Shown piece by piece: positions 1 to 8,620 of a stretch of DNA of 40,077 nucleotides. Positions within the stretch are counted from its first letter, which is position 1, and the number at the start of each line of letters is the position of its first letter. A model generated the notes under the pieces. That model had not been told where the DNA came from. It made no database searches and saw only the letters and a program-made list of their open reading frames with translations. Origin of the DNA: Eubacterium sp. (GTDB lineage Bacteria > Bacillota_A > Clostridia > Lachnospirales > Lachnospiraceae); assembly GCA_024687845.1 (NCBI GenBank), contig JAILEL010000122.1:1-40077 (forward strand), in the 5' to 3' direction. A program made the position numbers and the translations under genes.

Positions 1-691
1 CTATGTATACATTAGCACTTCTTACACCGAAGTTAACAGCATCACCATAACTTGGAACGAAAAGATCTATAACATTGCTTGCCATTCCGCCGGTATCATG
101 TACATAGAAGTTACCAACACCTTCTATATATATCTTCTTATGCCACAGAGCCGGATCATTGCAAGCAGCTGTATAACCAAGTATCGGATATACACCATCA
201 GCACAAGGACTTCCTGTTGCAACATACGCTGTCAGGCTGTATGTTCCTACAAATGTTTTAGCCACATCATCTTCTTTGGTAGAAGCCTTGGCATCTTCCT
301 TATCAACGCCTTCGCTCCCTGAGCTACCAGCTGAACCATCAGATATCTTAGTTGAACTGTCTTTATCAGTTTTATCAGTGCTGTCTGACTTATCTAATGA
401 TATCTCCATTCCACTCTCTGCTACATCACTATAAGTATTGTTCAATACACATATTTCACTTCCAACTGCATCAACGTTATTCATCTCAGCTTCATCTTCA
501 TCACTGAGAATATCTTCAATAACAAAATTATCAAGTGATTCTGTTACCTCTGTAGAAGAAGCAGCACTTAACACTTCTTCAATCGATGCTCTTGAGGTAT
601 ATTTGGAATAATCCTGTGTCTTAGGCATTTCCAATTCCGGTGAAACCAGGCCAAAAGATAATCCTAACATACCAGCTATTAATCCTACCAT
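1..691 (-). CDS. Secreted 3D-domain protein, C-terminus cut by window edge
   Basis: This reading frame is open from an ATG at 691 through the left edge, giving 230 codons. The N-terminus is hydrophobic, like a short signal peptide. Residues about 22-145 are acidic, Ser/Thr-rich and probably disordered. Residues about 150-230 match the 3D domain of RpfB/YabE-type wall-active proteins: TAYVATG, then three aspartates in ADG (D165), HDTGG (D199) and IDLF (D209). In that double-psi barrel fold, related to the MltA catalytic core, the aspartates form the active-site cluster. The role is probably peptidoglycan remodelling outside the membrane, which is inference. A GGAGAGG ribosome site lies 9 bases before the ATG. 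A TTG at 709 would add MERKYY and make a more typical signal peptide, so the start is uncertain. Only a few C-terminal residues seem to be missing. Confidence 0.8.
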   Translation of the reverse strand, partial: MVGLIAGMLGLSFGLVSPELEMPKTQDYSKYTSRASIEEVLSAASSTEVTESLDNFVIEDILSDEDEAEMNNVDAVGSEICVLNNTYSDVAESGMEISLDKSDSTDKTDKDSSTKISDGSAGSSGSEGVDKEDAKASTKEDDVAKTFVGTYSLTAYVATGSPCADGVYPILGYTAACNDPALWHKKIYIEGVGNFYVHDTGGMASNVIDLFVPSYGDAVNFGVRSANVYI

Positions 692-751
692 GTAATATTT
701 CCTCTCCAACTTGAAATTATTATCCTTTTGATAAAATCAAGGAATGCGGAA

Positions 752-780
752 ATATTAACACTGATATTACAATATGTCAA
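752..780 (-). promoter_or_regulatory. Promoter of the 3D-domain gene
   Basis: On the minus strand TTGACA (775-780) is followed after exactly 17 bases by TAATAT (752-757). It lies about 60 bases before the start codon of the 3D-domain gene and is the best sigma-A-like match in this gap. Confidence 0.7.
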
Positions 781-789
781 TACTTTTTT

Positions 790-823
790 AATATTTTTGT
801 AACATTTACAAATATTTTTGTAA
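790..823. repeat. 13-bp direct repeat, 21-bp period, upstream of promoter
   Basis: AATATTTTTGTAA occurs at 790-802 and again at 811-823, a spacing of 21 bp (two helical turns). It starts 9 bp upstream of the -35 box of the 3D-gene promoter. The second copy also forms an inverted repeat, TTACAAA/TTTGTAA, at 806-823. It may be an activator or repressor site, or an A/T-rich UP element; the sequence alone cannot decide. Confidence 0.5.
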
Positions 824-869
824 TTTTTATCGCTTTATTATTACATTTTTCTTACAAAAAGGCATCTAT

Positions 870-884
870 TTGACAGCATGTCAA
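870..884. repeat. Perfect inverted repeat over the stop codon of the membrane-protein gene
   Basis: TTGACA-gca-TGTCAA is a perfect 6-bp inverted repeat that overlaps the stop codon of the next gene (881-883). No U-tract follows, so it is a poor intrinsic terminator. It could be a short mRNA 3' hairpin or a protein site. Confidence 0.4.
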
Positions 885-1633
885 TCCTCATTTTCATTAT
901 CCGAATCAGCCTCCGGATTATATCTTGAATTCTCATAGGCCTGTTCTTCATCATATTCAATCATTCCAATTGTATCTTTAACAAATCTGATGAATATAAT
1001 ATAAGCAACAAGGGCAACTACAGCAGAAATTACACCACCAATAGTTCCACACATATAGACCTCTCTTGAGATTTCTCCTTTTAGAAAAAAGATTGCTATA
1101 AAAGCGACCTCGGCTATGCCGGTTGTTGCACATAGAATCTTTTGAAAATTCATTACTCCTCTGGCGACATCCTCACAATCAGGGTCGCCCATAAGATTAG
1201 CAATATTTATAATTCCTCCGACAATACATTTTGTAGTATAGTAGGTAAATATTGCTCCAGCTATAATAAGCACCTTCTCACCAATTGCACTTACACTCTC
1301 TATACTTACACTCTTTATGAGGCCCCTGCCAATTGTTGCCGCTATCCCAAGGAAAAGGAAAATAAGAGCTTTCATAAATGAATCCTCATCCTTTGAGGCC
1401 TGTTTAATTCCAGGATAGATAAGCACAAATGCTATTATATTCAGAATAACTGTAAACCCATACAGCACAGCCGATGTAATATCTGTGGTAACATACATGT
1501 CTGCGCTTTTTTGTCCGCTGCGAACCATTTCAAATATCGGAAGGCCACAAATAATAACAAGAAAAGCTGCCAGAGTCAGTATCTCTCCTATTACGATTTT
1601 TTTTAGTCCATTTTTTGCATCTCCAAACCCCAT
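881..1633 (-). CDS. Multi-spanning membrane protein, function unknown
   Basis: I do not recognise a family. The 250-residue protein has about six hydrophobic segments (roughly residues 13-33, 53-75, 87-105, 117-140, 166-184 and 195-217). Its C-terminal tail after about residue 225 is acidic and rich in Asp, Glu and Asn (DSDNENED end), presumably cytoplasmic. A GTG at 1639 is also in frame but falls inside the GGAGGG ribosome site. The ATG at 1633 sits about 7 bases after that site and is the better start. The gene lies 66 bases behind the transglutaminase gene and has its own promoter-like sequence, so it may or may not be co-transcribed with the moxR set. Nothing in it suggests an enzyme. 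Confidence 0.8.
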   Translation of the reverse strand: MGFGDAKNGLKKIVIGEILTLAAFLVIICGLPIFEMVRSGQKSADMYVTTDITSAVLYGFTVILNIIAFVLIYPGIKQASKDEDSFMKALIFLFLGIAATIGRGLIKSVSIESVSAIGEKVLIIAGAIFTYYTTKCIVGGIINIANLMGDPDCEDVARGVMNFQKILCATTGIAEVAFIAIFFLKGEISREVYMCGTIGGVISAVVALVAYIIFIRFVKDTIGMIEYDEEQAYENSRYNPEADSDNENED

Positions 1634-1656
1634 AGACACCCCTCCGTTTTTATTTT

Positions 1657-1686
1657 ATTATACCCTAAAAGCTGATATCATTTCCA
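1657..1686 (-). promoter_or_regulatory. Likely promoter of the membrane-protein gene
   Basis: A perfect TATAAT -10 box (minus strand, 1657-1662) is preceded after 18 bases by TGGAAA (1681-1686), a weak -35 box. The transcript would start only a few bases before the GGAGGG ribosome site. Confidence 0.5.
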
Positions 1687-1699
1687 CTTAAAGATGTAT

Positions 1700-3859
1700 T
1701 TATATTTTTTTGATAATCCGTTTTGTAATGTCAATCAGTTCATCCGATGGTTCATCTCCTCTGAAACGCACACGGTAATATTCCTTAAAGATATGATCCA
1801 TCTGTTTTTGCAATTCTTCATCTATCTGTTCATTTTCCTCATCTTTATGCCTTGTCCTGTCAAGCTTCTTATATATCTGTTTCATATTTTCCATAAGCTT
1901 ATCTCTCGGACTCATTTTATTATAAATGTATAAATGAATAAGCTTATATAACATAAACAAAGTCAAAATAAATCCAAGTATAATAAGAATGTATCTTCCG
2001 AATACAAGAATCGTTTCTTTTATAAACTTCTTTTTCTTGTCTTTTTCTCTAAGTGCCCTTTCTTTTTCATTTAATTGATTCGAAAACTCATTCAGAGGTT
2101 CTTCATATCCAGAATTTCCATACTGCTTCTCAAAATACTCTTTATAGTAAGCATACATATCAGAATTCGGATCATAATTATATCCTTCAACATCATCACT
2201 ATATTCGGCTTTTAGCCCCCAGGAGTAACTCTCAGCTCTTTTCTTGATTCTTGTAGGCTCAAAACGCACCCAGCCCACCCCAGGCATATATGCTTCTGCC
2301 CAGGCATGTGCTGATTTGCCATAAACCAAACCTGTTTCTTCAAATTCATCCGAATCAAAAGAATACCCACTAACATATCTCGCAGGTATATTGCAGCTTC
2401 TAAGCATCAAAACCATCGAAGCAGCATAGTGTATACAATACCCCTTGCACTCTTCAAATAAAAAGTCTTCGATATAATTATCACTATCCCTTAAGTCAAC
2501 CTTAGAATCGTATTTATAACCGCGCAAAAATGTTTCCAGAGCCTTCGCCTTATCAAAATCAGATTCAAAATCTTTAGTAACATCTTCAGCCAGCTTCTGT
2601 ATCTCAGGTGTTAGCATAGACGTATCAAGATAGTCAGAATAATCATTATTTTCAGCCAGAAATTCAAGAGCCTCGCTGTACTCCTTCTCTGACAAAAATG
2701 TTCTGATATCGATACTTAATGTTTCATAAGCATAGTTTTTAAAATCCTCATAAGAAATATAATCTCCCGCTCCATTTTCTACAACTTCAATAAAATAAGG
2801 GCTGGCATAATCTACAACCATATATCGAACCGAATACATGAATCCCTTACCATGCCTTTCACGGGAATCCTTATCCTTAAAGTATTCATATTCAACTCTT
2901 ATCGGATATCCGGGAATAATAATATCCTCAGTCCGAAGATATTTGAACTGAATATTAATCTTTTCAGTCTTACAGAAGCATACAGCCTCTTCCCTGTCTA
3001 TACCCGCTCTATATAATGCATTTACAAATTCAACAAACCATCCCATATAAGCCTCATCACTCCGCACTTTATCCGTCATGCCTTCCGGAGTAATCGTCTT
3101 ATAAGCCGCTCCAAAAAGATATTTACTTCTGATATCCGCATATGGATCTAATTTAAGTTCCTCCTTTGAGTTGCCTCCTACTCCACCAGTCAGCTTTGCA
3201 TCATCAGAATGTCCTCTATAGCCACCATTTCCATCAAAAAGCCCATCAAAAATGTATTCAATCTCATTAGCTGCCCTGTTTGTACCTTCACTGACTGCTC
3301 TTACTGCACTCTTCAGATGACTCCACTGAAACGGTTCCTCCTTTGAAGGCAGAAACACAAGCACAGTTCCTAAAAGAATCAGTACATATGAATAATACTT
3401 TGATTCATTATCAAGAGCACTAAATACACCAAAAACAAGAAGAACAATCACACAAACCGCAACTATTTTAGGAGTTTCCGGATTTCCAATCCATATCACA
3501 GCTAAAGTTACAGCGAAGATAATCCAGCCAAACCTGTTAATTAGCTTTATGTCCATCAGATAGATTAATATAATAGAAGCAAAAGCAAATGCTATATGTA
3601 TCAGAAGAACCTTATCTCTAAAAATCCCCATAAGAAGAACCGAGCCAAGCACACTGGCCGGAATTCCCAGCACATTTCTATCGAAGATAACAAATATAAG
3701 TTTGACCAGAATAAAAACTGAAAAATAGCACCAGAAAAAGAACCTGTTTATTCCAATCAGATTCTGCCTAATCACAAATTCTGAAAAAGGAATCACCAGG
3801 CAAATAAAAAATATAGAAGTCTGAAAAAACATCAGCATTTTTTTATTTAGCTCTGACAT
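1700..3859 (-). CDS. Membrane-bound transglutaminase-like cysteine protein (TgpA type)
   Basis: This 719-residue protein has the TgpA architecture. A block of about seven membrane segments fills residues 10-170, an extracytoplasmic region follows, then a transglutaminase/papain-like core at about 425-545, a late membrane helix at about 613-640 and a charged cytoplasmic tail. The catalytic Cys lies in GYCIHYAAS (near 473) and the His in HAWAEAY (near 517). The third position is Glu in FEPT (near 534), a common form in this family in place of Asp. Such proteins occur with MoxR and DUF58 partners and probably act on envelope proteins or peptides; the substrate is unknown. Its start overlaps the end of the DUF58 gene by 13 bases, which points to translational coupling. 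Confidence 0.88.
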   Translation of the reverse strand: MSELNKKMLMFFQTSIFFICLVIPFSEFVIRQNLIGINRFFFWCYFSVFILVKLIFVIFDRNVLGIPASVLGSVLLMGIFRDKVLLIHIAFAFASIILIYLMDIKLINRFGWIIFAVTLAVIWIGNPETPKIVAVCVIVLLVFGVFSALDNESKYYSYVLILLGTVLVFLPSKEEPFQWSHLKSAVRAVSEGTNRAANEIEYIFDGLFDGNGGYRGHSDDAKLTGGVGGNSKEELKLDPYADIRSKYLFGAAYKTITPEGMTDKVRSDEAYMGWFVEFVNALYRAGIDREEAVCFCKTEKINIQFKYLRTEDIIIPGYPIRVEYEYFKDKDSRERHGKGFMYSVRYMVVDYASPYFIEVVENGAGDYISYEDFKNYAYETLSIDIRTFLSEKEYSEALEFLAENNDYSDYLDTSMLTPEIQKLAEDVTKDFESDFDKAKALETFLRGYKYDSKVDLRDSDNYIEDFLFEECKGYCIHYAASMVLMLRSCNIPARYVSGYSFDSDEFEETGLVYGKSAHAWAEAYMPGVGWVRFEPTRIKKRAESYSWGLKAEYSDDVEGYNYDPNSDMYAYYKEYFEKQYGNSGYEEPLNEFSNQLNEKERALREKDKKKKFIKETILVFGRYILIILGFILTLFMLYKLIHLYIYNKMSPRDKLMENMKQIYKKLDRTRHKDEENEQIDEELQKQMDHIFKEYYRVRFRGDEPSDELIDITKRIIKKI

Positions 3860-4926
3860 AAATTAAGTTCCTTTTCATTAAAAACGATCACGCTGGCAGA
3901 AGTTTTATTCTTCACCTCTGCCATTCCCTCCTCCTCTGCAGATGCAGGCTTGGACATAATTCTCTTTATCACATCAAAATAAGCTTTATCAAAGGATTCA
4001 TAATCATCGACTATGCAGCTACGTATACCAGAATCAAAATATGTGATTTCAAGAGGTTTTTTATTCTTCGCAAAATAATTCATCACAGATACAATATATT
4101 CAAGAAAATAATCTCTTTTCTTTAAGCTCTCTTCACTGCCATCCATTTCATCTTTTACAATAATCAGACTAATCATCTGAGACATTTTTAGCTCAGGAAG
4201 TCTTATGAAAAGCTTGCCTGTTCTTGCATAATTCTTCCAGTGAACCCTGTTTATCGGATCCCCCGGATTATATTTCCGAAAATCATTACCAAGATAATTC
4301 TCATTATTATTGATAACCATATTTCCCGATCTGATAAGAATATTCTCCAGCTTTCGATTAATATCTGATACTGCAATATCAGTGACAGCAGGCAGAACGT
4401 TTACTCTGAGCGGAGTGCTTATCCTGTAGGAAGCATCAATTATTCTAAAAGGATCATGTATAGTAAATGCAACTACCCCCGCCTCATAGCTACCGGAATA
4501 TTTGCAGGAAATTACATTTTCAAGCCGTATAGTATCCTTTGGAAACAAACTATATGTTGCATCCGTGATACACTCCTTAAAGTCTGTAACCCTATCAGCC
4601 GCAACAAGTGTAATAGGACCAACCGGAAGTAACCCTGCATTTTCAATAAGCAGCGAATATTCCCTGAGTGTTCCCTTTCTGAACACTCTTCCATCCATAT
4701 CCTGGGAAATCCTGATAGAATGTATAGAATATAAAATGTAAAAAATCGATATAGGAATATACAAAAGAACAGAATAAAAAAAGACATAAGAAAATGCTCC
4801 GCCTATATTGCTTACTATAACAACAGCACCAATCAGCACTATCAGGTAAGCTACGAGGCGAAGGATCTTTTTATGTCCACGCAAGGATAGTTTTATTCTC
4901 CAGTCTCTTATTTCATAATCGTTCAT
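3847..4926 (-). CDS. DUF58 family membrane protein
   Basis: The 359-residue protein has two membrane segments at about 24-41 and 46-67, then an extracytoplasmic-like beta region. The DUF58 signature is at about 213-242: GNDFRKYNPGD, then INRVHWKNYARTGKL. The C-terminal part has the spacing of a von Willebrand A-like fold, although no complete MIDAS motif is obvious. DUF58 proteins are regularly encoded between moxR and a transglutaminase-like gene, exactly as here, and are thought to form a chaperone-assisted envelope complex. The precise role is not established. The gene ends inside the transglutaminase start and begins 38 bases after the moxR stop, so the three form an operon. Confidence 0.88.
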   Translation of the reverse strand: MNDYEIRDWRIKLSLRGHKKILRLVAYLIVLIGAVVIVSNIGGAFSYVFFYSVLLYIPISIFYILYSIHSIRISQDMDGRVFRKGTLREYSLLIENAGLLPVGPITLVAADRVTDFKECITDATYSLFPKDTIRLENVISCKYSGSYEAGVVAFTIHDPFRIIDASYRISTPLRVNVLPAVTDIAVSDINRKLENILIRSGNMVINNNENYLGNDFRKYNPGDPINRVHWKNYARTGKLFIRLPELKMSQMISLIIVKDEMDGSEESLKKRDYFLEYIVSVMNYFAKNKKPLEITYFDSGIRSCIVDDYESFDKAYFDVIKRIMSKPASAEEEGMAEVKNKTSASVIVFNEKELNLCQS

Positions 4927-4964
4927 AGTCAGTAATATATAAGATATACCTCAAAGTATATTTA

Positions 4965-5906
4965 TTAATTCTTAAAGGATTTCTCCGGTCTCGGTATTTT
5001 TTCTACAATTTCCAGAATCACCTGATCAGGAGTATATCTATTCATGAGCATCTGTGTTGTAAGGACCATACGATGTGGAAGAACACATTTAGCCATCCCA
5101 ATAACATCCTCAGGAATAACATAATCTCTATCATTTATAAATGCATGTGCCTTAGCTGCTATAAGCAGATCAAGTCCAGCTCTTGGACTAAGCCCATATT
5201 CCAGCTCTGACATACCACGAGTTTTATCTACAATAGAAAGAGCATATCTGATTATCTCATCAGACATGATAACACTCTTCACCTGCTCTCTCATTTCTAT
5301 AACATCATCTGAGCCAAGAACGGCAGAAGCTTCCTTTTCGAAAACACCACCAAGGAATTTCTGTGCAAGAAGCATCTGATCATCCATATCAGGATATCCT
5401 ATAGAAAGTCTCATCATGAATCTGTCAAGCTCAGCCTCAGGAAGTGGATATGTTCCGATCTGTTCAGTAGGATTCTGAGTAGCAATAACCATAAATGGAT
5501 CATTTAACCTGAAGGTCTGTCCATCTATAGTGACCTGTTTTTCCTCCATAGCCTCCAGCAGCGCGGCCTGAGTTTTGGGAGAAGTTCTGTTAATCTCATC
5601 AGCTATTACGATCTGATTATGTATCGGTCCCTTCACAACTCTAAACTGCTGACTTTCAGCATCATATACAGACACTCCTATCACATCCGAAGGAAGTGTA
5701 TCAGGAGTAAACTGAATCCTGGAAAAACTCACATCAACCGATCTTGCAAGCAGCTTGGCAAGCGTAGTTTTGCCAACTCCGGGAACATCCTCTATAAGAA
5801 CATGTCCACCCGCAATAAGTGCTATTATCAGATCATCAACAACAGCTTTATTTCCAACAAAACTATTAAATATATTGTCTTTTAAGAGCTGAATCTTACT
5901 ATTCAT
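4965..5906 (-). CDS. MoxR-family AAA+ ATPase
   Basis: A 313-residue AAA+ ATPase of the MoxR (AAA_3) group. The Walker A motif is VPGVGKTT (41-48) and Walker B is IVIADEINR with D103-E104. The family block [19 protein letters not shown], containing sensor and arginine-finger elements, follows, and the C-terminal lid domain fills about 215-313. MoxR ATPases act as chaperones that activate or assemble partner complexes, often von Willebrand A-type proteins. Here the partners should be the DUF58 and transglutaminase-like proteins just downstream. The start is an ATG at 5906. Ribosome-site candidates are AGAGG only 2 bases away and GGAGG 14 bases away, neither ideally placed. A consensus promoter lies upstream. 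Confidence 0.92.
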   Translation of the reverse strand: MNSKIQLLKDNIFNSFVGNKAVVDDLIIALIAGGHVLIEDVPGVGKTTLAKLLARSVDVSFSRIQFTPDTLPSDVIGVSVYDAESQQFRVVKGPIHNQIVIADEINRTSPKTQAALLEAMEEKQVTIDGQTFRLNDPFMVIATQNPTEQIGTYPLPEAELDRFMMRLSIGYPDMDDQMLLAQKFLGGVFEKEASAVLGSDDVIEMREQVKSVIMSDEIIRYALSIVDKTRGMSELEYGLSPRAGLDLLIAAKAHAFINDRDYVIPEDVIGMAKCVLPHRMVLTTQMLMNRYTPDQVILEIVEKIPRPEKSFKN

Positions 5907-5946
5907 AACCTCTCTGATTTCCTCCGAAAAATAAACATACTATATA

Positions 5947-5976
5947 ATTTTATCAAAGCATAAACCTCGATGTCAA
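5947..5976 (-). promoter_or_regulatory. Promoter of the moxR operon
   Basis: On the minus strand a perfect TTGACA (5971-5976) is followed after 18 bases by TAAAAT (5947-5952), about 41 bases before the moxR start. A run of twelve A's on the plus strand (5985-5996) lies just upstream and could act as an UP-like element. Confidence 0.6.
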
Positions 5977-6110
5977 CATGTGAAAAAAAAAAAACAAAAT
6001 AGCAGCGCAAATATATGTATTATTATTTTTTCAAATATGATAAAATAATATCGGTTTTATTGGTAATTAATCAGGCATTAACATCATACTATTAAAAAAG
6101 GTACTCTCAT

Positions 6111-8063
6111 ATGATAAATGACAGAAAACTTATAGCCTTATGCACTTCACGCATATACGATCCGCAGATTCACGGATATATCGTACGATTAAATGAGCTT
6201 CTTAAGGCCAAAGATTTTTCTCTTCTCATATTTGCCATCAACTCGGACATATATTGGGAAGAAGATAGGCAGGCTGCGGAAAAGTACGTATTCAATCTTA
6301 TTCCTTATGATTTTGTTGATGCAGTTATTATCATGGATGAAAAAATCAAAAGTCATAAGATTGCTCACAAAATCATCGATGCTTCTAATTTCCACAATGT
6401 ACCAGTTATAATATCAGATGGAAGATATGAAAATGCATCCTGCATCAATTTCGATTATGAAGCCGGATTCGAAAAGGTTGTCCGCCATGTCATTGAATAT
6501 CATCATGTGAAAAAACCACATATGATGGCAGGTCAGCCTGATAATGATTTTTCAAACAGACGTATTGAAGTATTCAAGAAGGTTCTTAAGGAAAATGAAA
6601 TAGAATTTGATGACAGCATGATCAGCTATGGTTATTTCTGGGCAGACCCATGCCGTAAAGCCACTGAAGAGCTACTTAAAAGAGATGAACTTCCTGAGGC
6701 TGTCATTTGTGCCAATGACATAATGGCCATCACTGTTATTGAAATGTTTAAAGCATCTGGTATCAGCGTACCAAAGGATGTCATTATATCCGGTTTTGAC
6801 GGATATGACGAAATATATTTTACCTCTCCGAAGATTACTACAGCATCCTGCGATATCATATCACTCGCTGAGGCCACAGCTGAAGTTACACTGGAAGCAG
6901 TAAAACGTCATGAGAACATTAGCCATAACATAAATCCTGTATTCATTCCTAATGAATCCTGCGGCTGCTCAGAGCATGTCGAGCATCCACAGATGCTTCA
7001 GAACTGGTTCAAGGAAAGCTTTTCCAGACATAATGATGATAACCGGGTTCTTAAAAGACTAACTGCCAAAATGCAGATCAGTCAGACTCCTGGAACTATG
7101 GTTTCACATCTCGAATGTTACAAGACTGATAACCTGCTGACAGTTGTAGATAAAAACTGCTTCAATAGCGATATCAATTATTTTACAGATGCGGAGACAG
7201 ATGAAACTCCAAAAGACTTTATTTTAATCTATGATTCAGAGTATCCTGAAAAATATAAGGAAGACACCTTTAGCTTAAATAACGATAATAATGAACTCAG
7301 AGGATCTGAAGAAATATCCAGCTCTGAAAATGTTCTCTCCCCTGCTATCCGCGACAGAGTCATCGAGCTTGCCGGCAGAGGTTATCCGCTCATTTTCAAT
7401 GCACTGGATTATATGGGAAAGGCATATGGTTTTGTATGTTACTTCTTCCCAGATTATTATATTAACAATTATTCCAACACTATAAATGCCACAAATGCAA
7501 TCGGAACAGGCATAGGTGGTTATATCAATATTCAGTATCAGCGTACTCTGCTCGAAAAGATGGATGAAATGTACCGCCGTGATCCACTTACAGGTTTATA
7601 TAACAGGATTGGTTTTCAAAATGAATTCAAAAAGCTTAGAGCCAATCCAAAATATAAGGATGCTAAAATAACTGTCATCATGTCAGATCTGGATGGACTT
7701 AAATTCATAAATGATAATTTCGGACATGCCAACGGAGACAATGCCATAACGCAGGTAGCAAATGCTCTATTTAATTCAGTACCTGAGAATAGTCTCTCAA
7801 CGAGGTTCGGTGGCGATGAAGTCTTTTCCGTAATATTTGATGACTGCGACGCAGAACTGATCATCAAAAGGATTGAAGAATATCTGATCAATTATAATAA
7901 AGAGTCCGGTAAGGAATACAATGTATCAACGAGCTGCGGATATATCACCACTGTTCTTAGTGATGATTTTGATCTGACTCAAGCTGTAAAGGATGCAGAC
8001 GAGAAAATGTATGACTGCAAACGCTATAAATACGAGCATGACGGCAGACCAGGGATAAAATAG
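6111..8063 (+). CDS. LacI-like sensor domain fused to GGDEF
   Basis: The 650-residue protein begins directly with a type-1 periplasmic-binding fold of the LacI/GalR sensor kind (about 5-285). It includes the typical AVICANDIMA and ISGFDGYDEI stretches and ends in an ESCGCSEH segment. There is no helix-turn-helix, signal peptide or membrane segment, so it should be cytoplasmic. A region of unknown fold (about 290-480) leads to a GGDEF domain (about 487-645) with DPLTGLYNR and RFGGDEVF. The signature is therefore GGDEV rather than GGDEF; the acidic metal ligands remain, so diguanylate cyclase activity is plausible but unproven. No RxxD inhibitory site is visible in front of it. The likely job is turning binding of a small ligand, perhaps a sugar, into c-di-GMP. 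AAAAGG lies about 9 bases before the ATG. Confidence 0.85.
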   Translation: MINDRKLIALCTSRIYDPQIHGYIVRLNELLKAKDFSLLIFAINSDIYWEEDRQAAEKYVFNLIPYDFVDAVIIMDEKIKSHKIAHKIIDASNFHNVPVIISDGRYENASCINFDYEAGFEKVVRHVIEYHHVKKPHMMAGQPDNDFSNRRIEVFKKVLKENEIEFDDSMISYGYFWADPCRKATEELLKRDELPEAVICANDIMAITVIEMFKASGISVPKDVIISGFDGYDEIYFTSPKITTASCDIISLAEATAEVTLEAVKRHENISHNINPVFIPNESCGCSEHVEHPQMLQNWFKESFSRHNDDNRVLKRLTAKMQISQTPGTMVSHLECYKTDNLLTVVDKNCFNSDINYFTDAETDETPKDFILIYDSEYPEKYKEDTFSLNNDNNELRGSEEISSSENVLSPAIRDRVIELAGRGYPLIFNALDYMGKAYGFVCYFFPDYYINNYSNTINATNAIGTGIGGYINIQYQRTLLEKMDEMYRRDPLTGLYNRIGFQNEFKKLRANPKYKDAKITVIMSDLDGLKFINDNFGHANGDNAITQVANALFNSVPENSLSTRFGGDEVFSVIFDDCDAELIIKRIEEYLINYNKESGKEYNVSTSCGYITTVLSDDFDLTQAVKDADEKMYDCKRYKYEHDGRPGIK

Positions 8064-8094
8064 TTTTTATTCACAGTCTACTCAAAAAAGATTT

Positions 8095-8140
8095 TAAAAA
8101 AAGAATGACTAACCCAACTATTGAGTAGTCATTCTTTTTT
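8095..8140 (+). terminator. Intrinsic terminator, possibly bidirectional
   Basis: The stem GAATGACTA (8103-8111) pairs perfectly with TAGTCATTC (8126-8134) around a 14-base loop, followed by TTTTTT. A's precede the stem, so the same hairpin has a U-tract on the other strand and may also serve the convergent gene ending at 8176. Confidence 0.8.
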
Positions 8141-8175
8141 ATCATATATCGAAATACAGTTTACTAAGATTCTTT

Positions 8176-8487
8176 CTATTCTTCCACCTCAAGATTTTTT
8201 AATGCTGAGCGAATGCCATCCAGCATATCCTGATTATATTCACCTTCAGTTAACATTTCCCATGCTTTCTTTGCAGCGGCTACAATATTAGGAGGAAGTA
8301 ATTCCTCATGGTCTTTATAATGGCCATATCCACGATAGTGACTAGAGTACTGAGCAACCTCCTGATCTCTCATACATACCCATACCTTCATGTTAGGTTC
8401 ACCCTCATGAGCATTGTTACGTGGACGAAGTTCTATAGACCAGAGACCGTCCTTCAAGATAATGTTTTCGCTTCCCATATCATTCAT
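8176..8487 (-). CDS. Small protein of unknown function
   Basis: A 103-residue acidic soluble protein that I do not recognise. It has no signal peptide or membrane helix. Residues about 9-45 look beta-rich, with aromatic and polar alternation (WSIELRPRNN, MKVWVCMRD), followed by a Tyr/His-rich stretch (SSHYRGYGHYKDHEE) and two helical segments to the acidic end. The ATG at 8487 follows AGGGAGGG by about 9 bases; an ATG at 8478 is also possible. The gene has its own promoter and converges on the sensor-GGDEF gene across a shared terminator. It also sits directly downstream of the large GGDEF-EAL gene on the same strand, 133 bases away, so a regulatory link is possible but not shown. Confidence 0.75.
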   Translation of the reverse strand: MNDMGSENIILKDGLWSIELRPRNNAHEGEPNMKVWVCMRDQEVAQYSSHYRGYGHYKDHEELLPPNIVAAAKKAWEMLTEGEYNQDMLDGIRSALKNLEVEE

Positions 8488-8534
8488 ACAGAAATGCCCT
8501 CCCTTTCATTAATTTTTAACATCACTACATTGCT

Positions 8535-8563
8535 ATTATAACATTTTATAGTATATCTTGCCA
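8535..8563 (-). promoter_or_regulatory. Promoter of the small unknown gene
   Basis: The minus strand shows TGGCAA (8558-8563), 17 bases, then a perfect TATAAT (8535-8540) with a TG one base before it, giving an extended -10 element. It lies about 48 bases before the start. Confidence 0.55.
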
Positions 8564-8620
8564 CACCAACTTTAGAAAGAATTCAACAATCTTAGTGTAA
8601 AAATTTATACAAGTTAATCA

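Noticed and set aside
5985..6110. Promoter of the sensor-GGDEF gene
   Set aside because: TATGAT and TAAAAT candidates exist near 6036-6046, but no acceptable -35 box lies at 16-18 bases, so no promoter is called.
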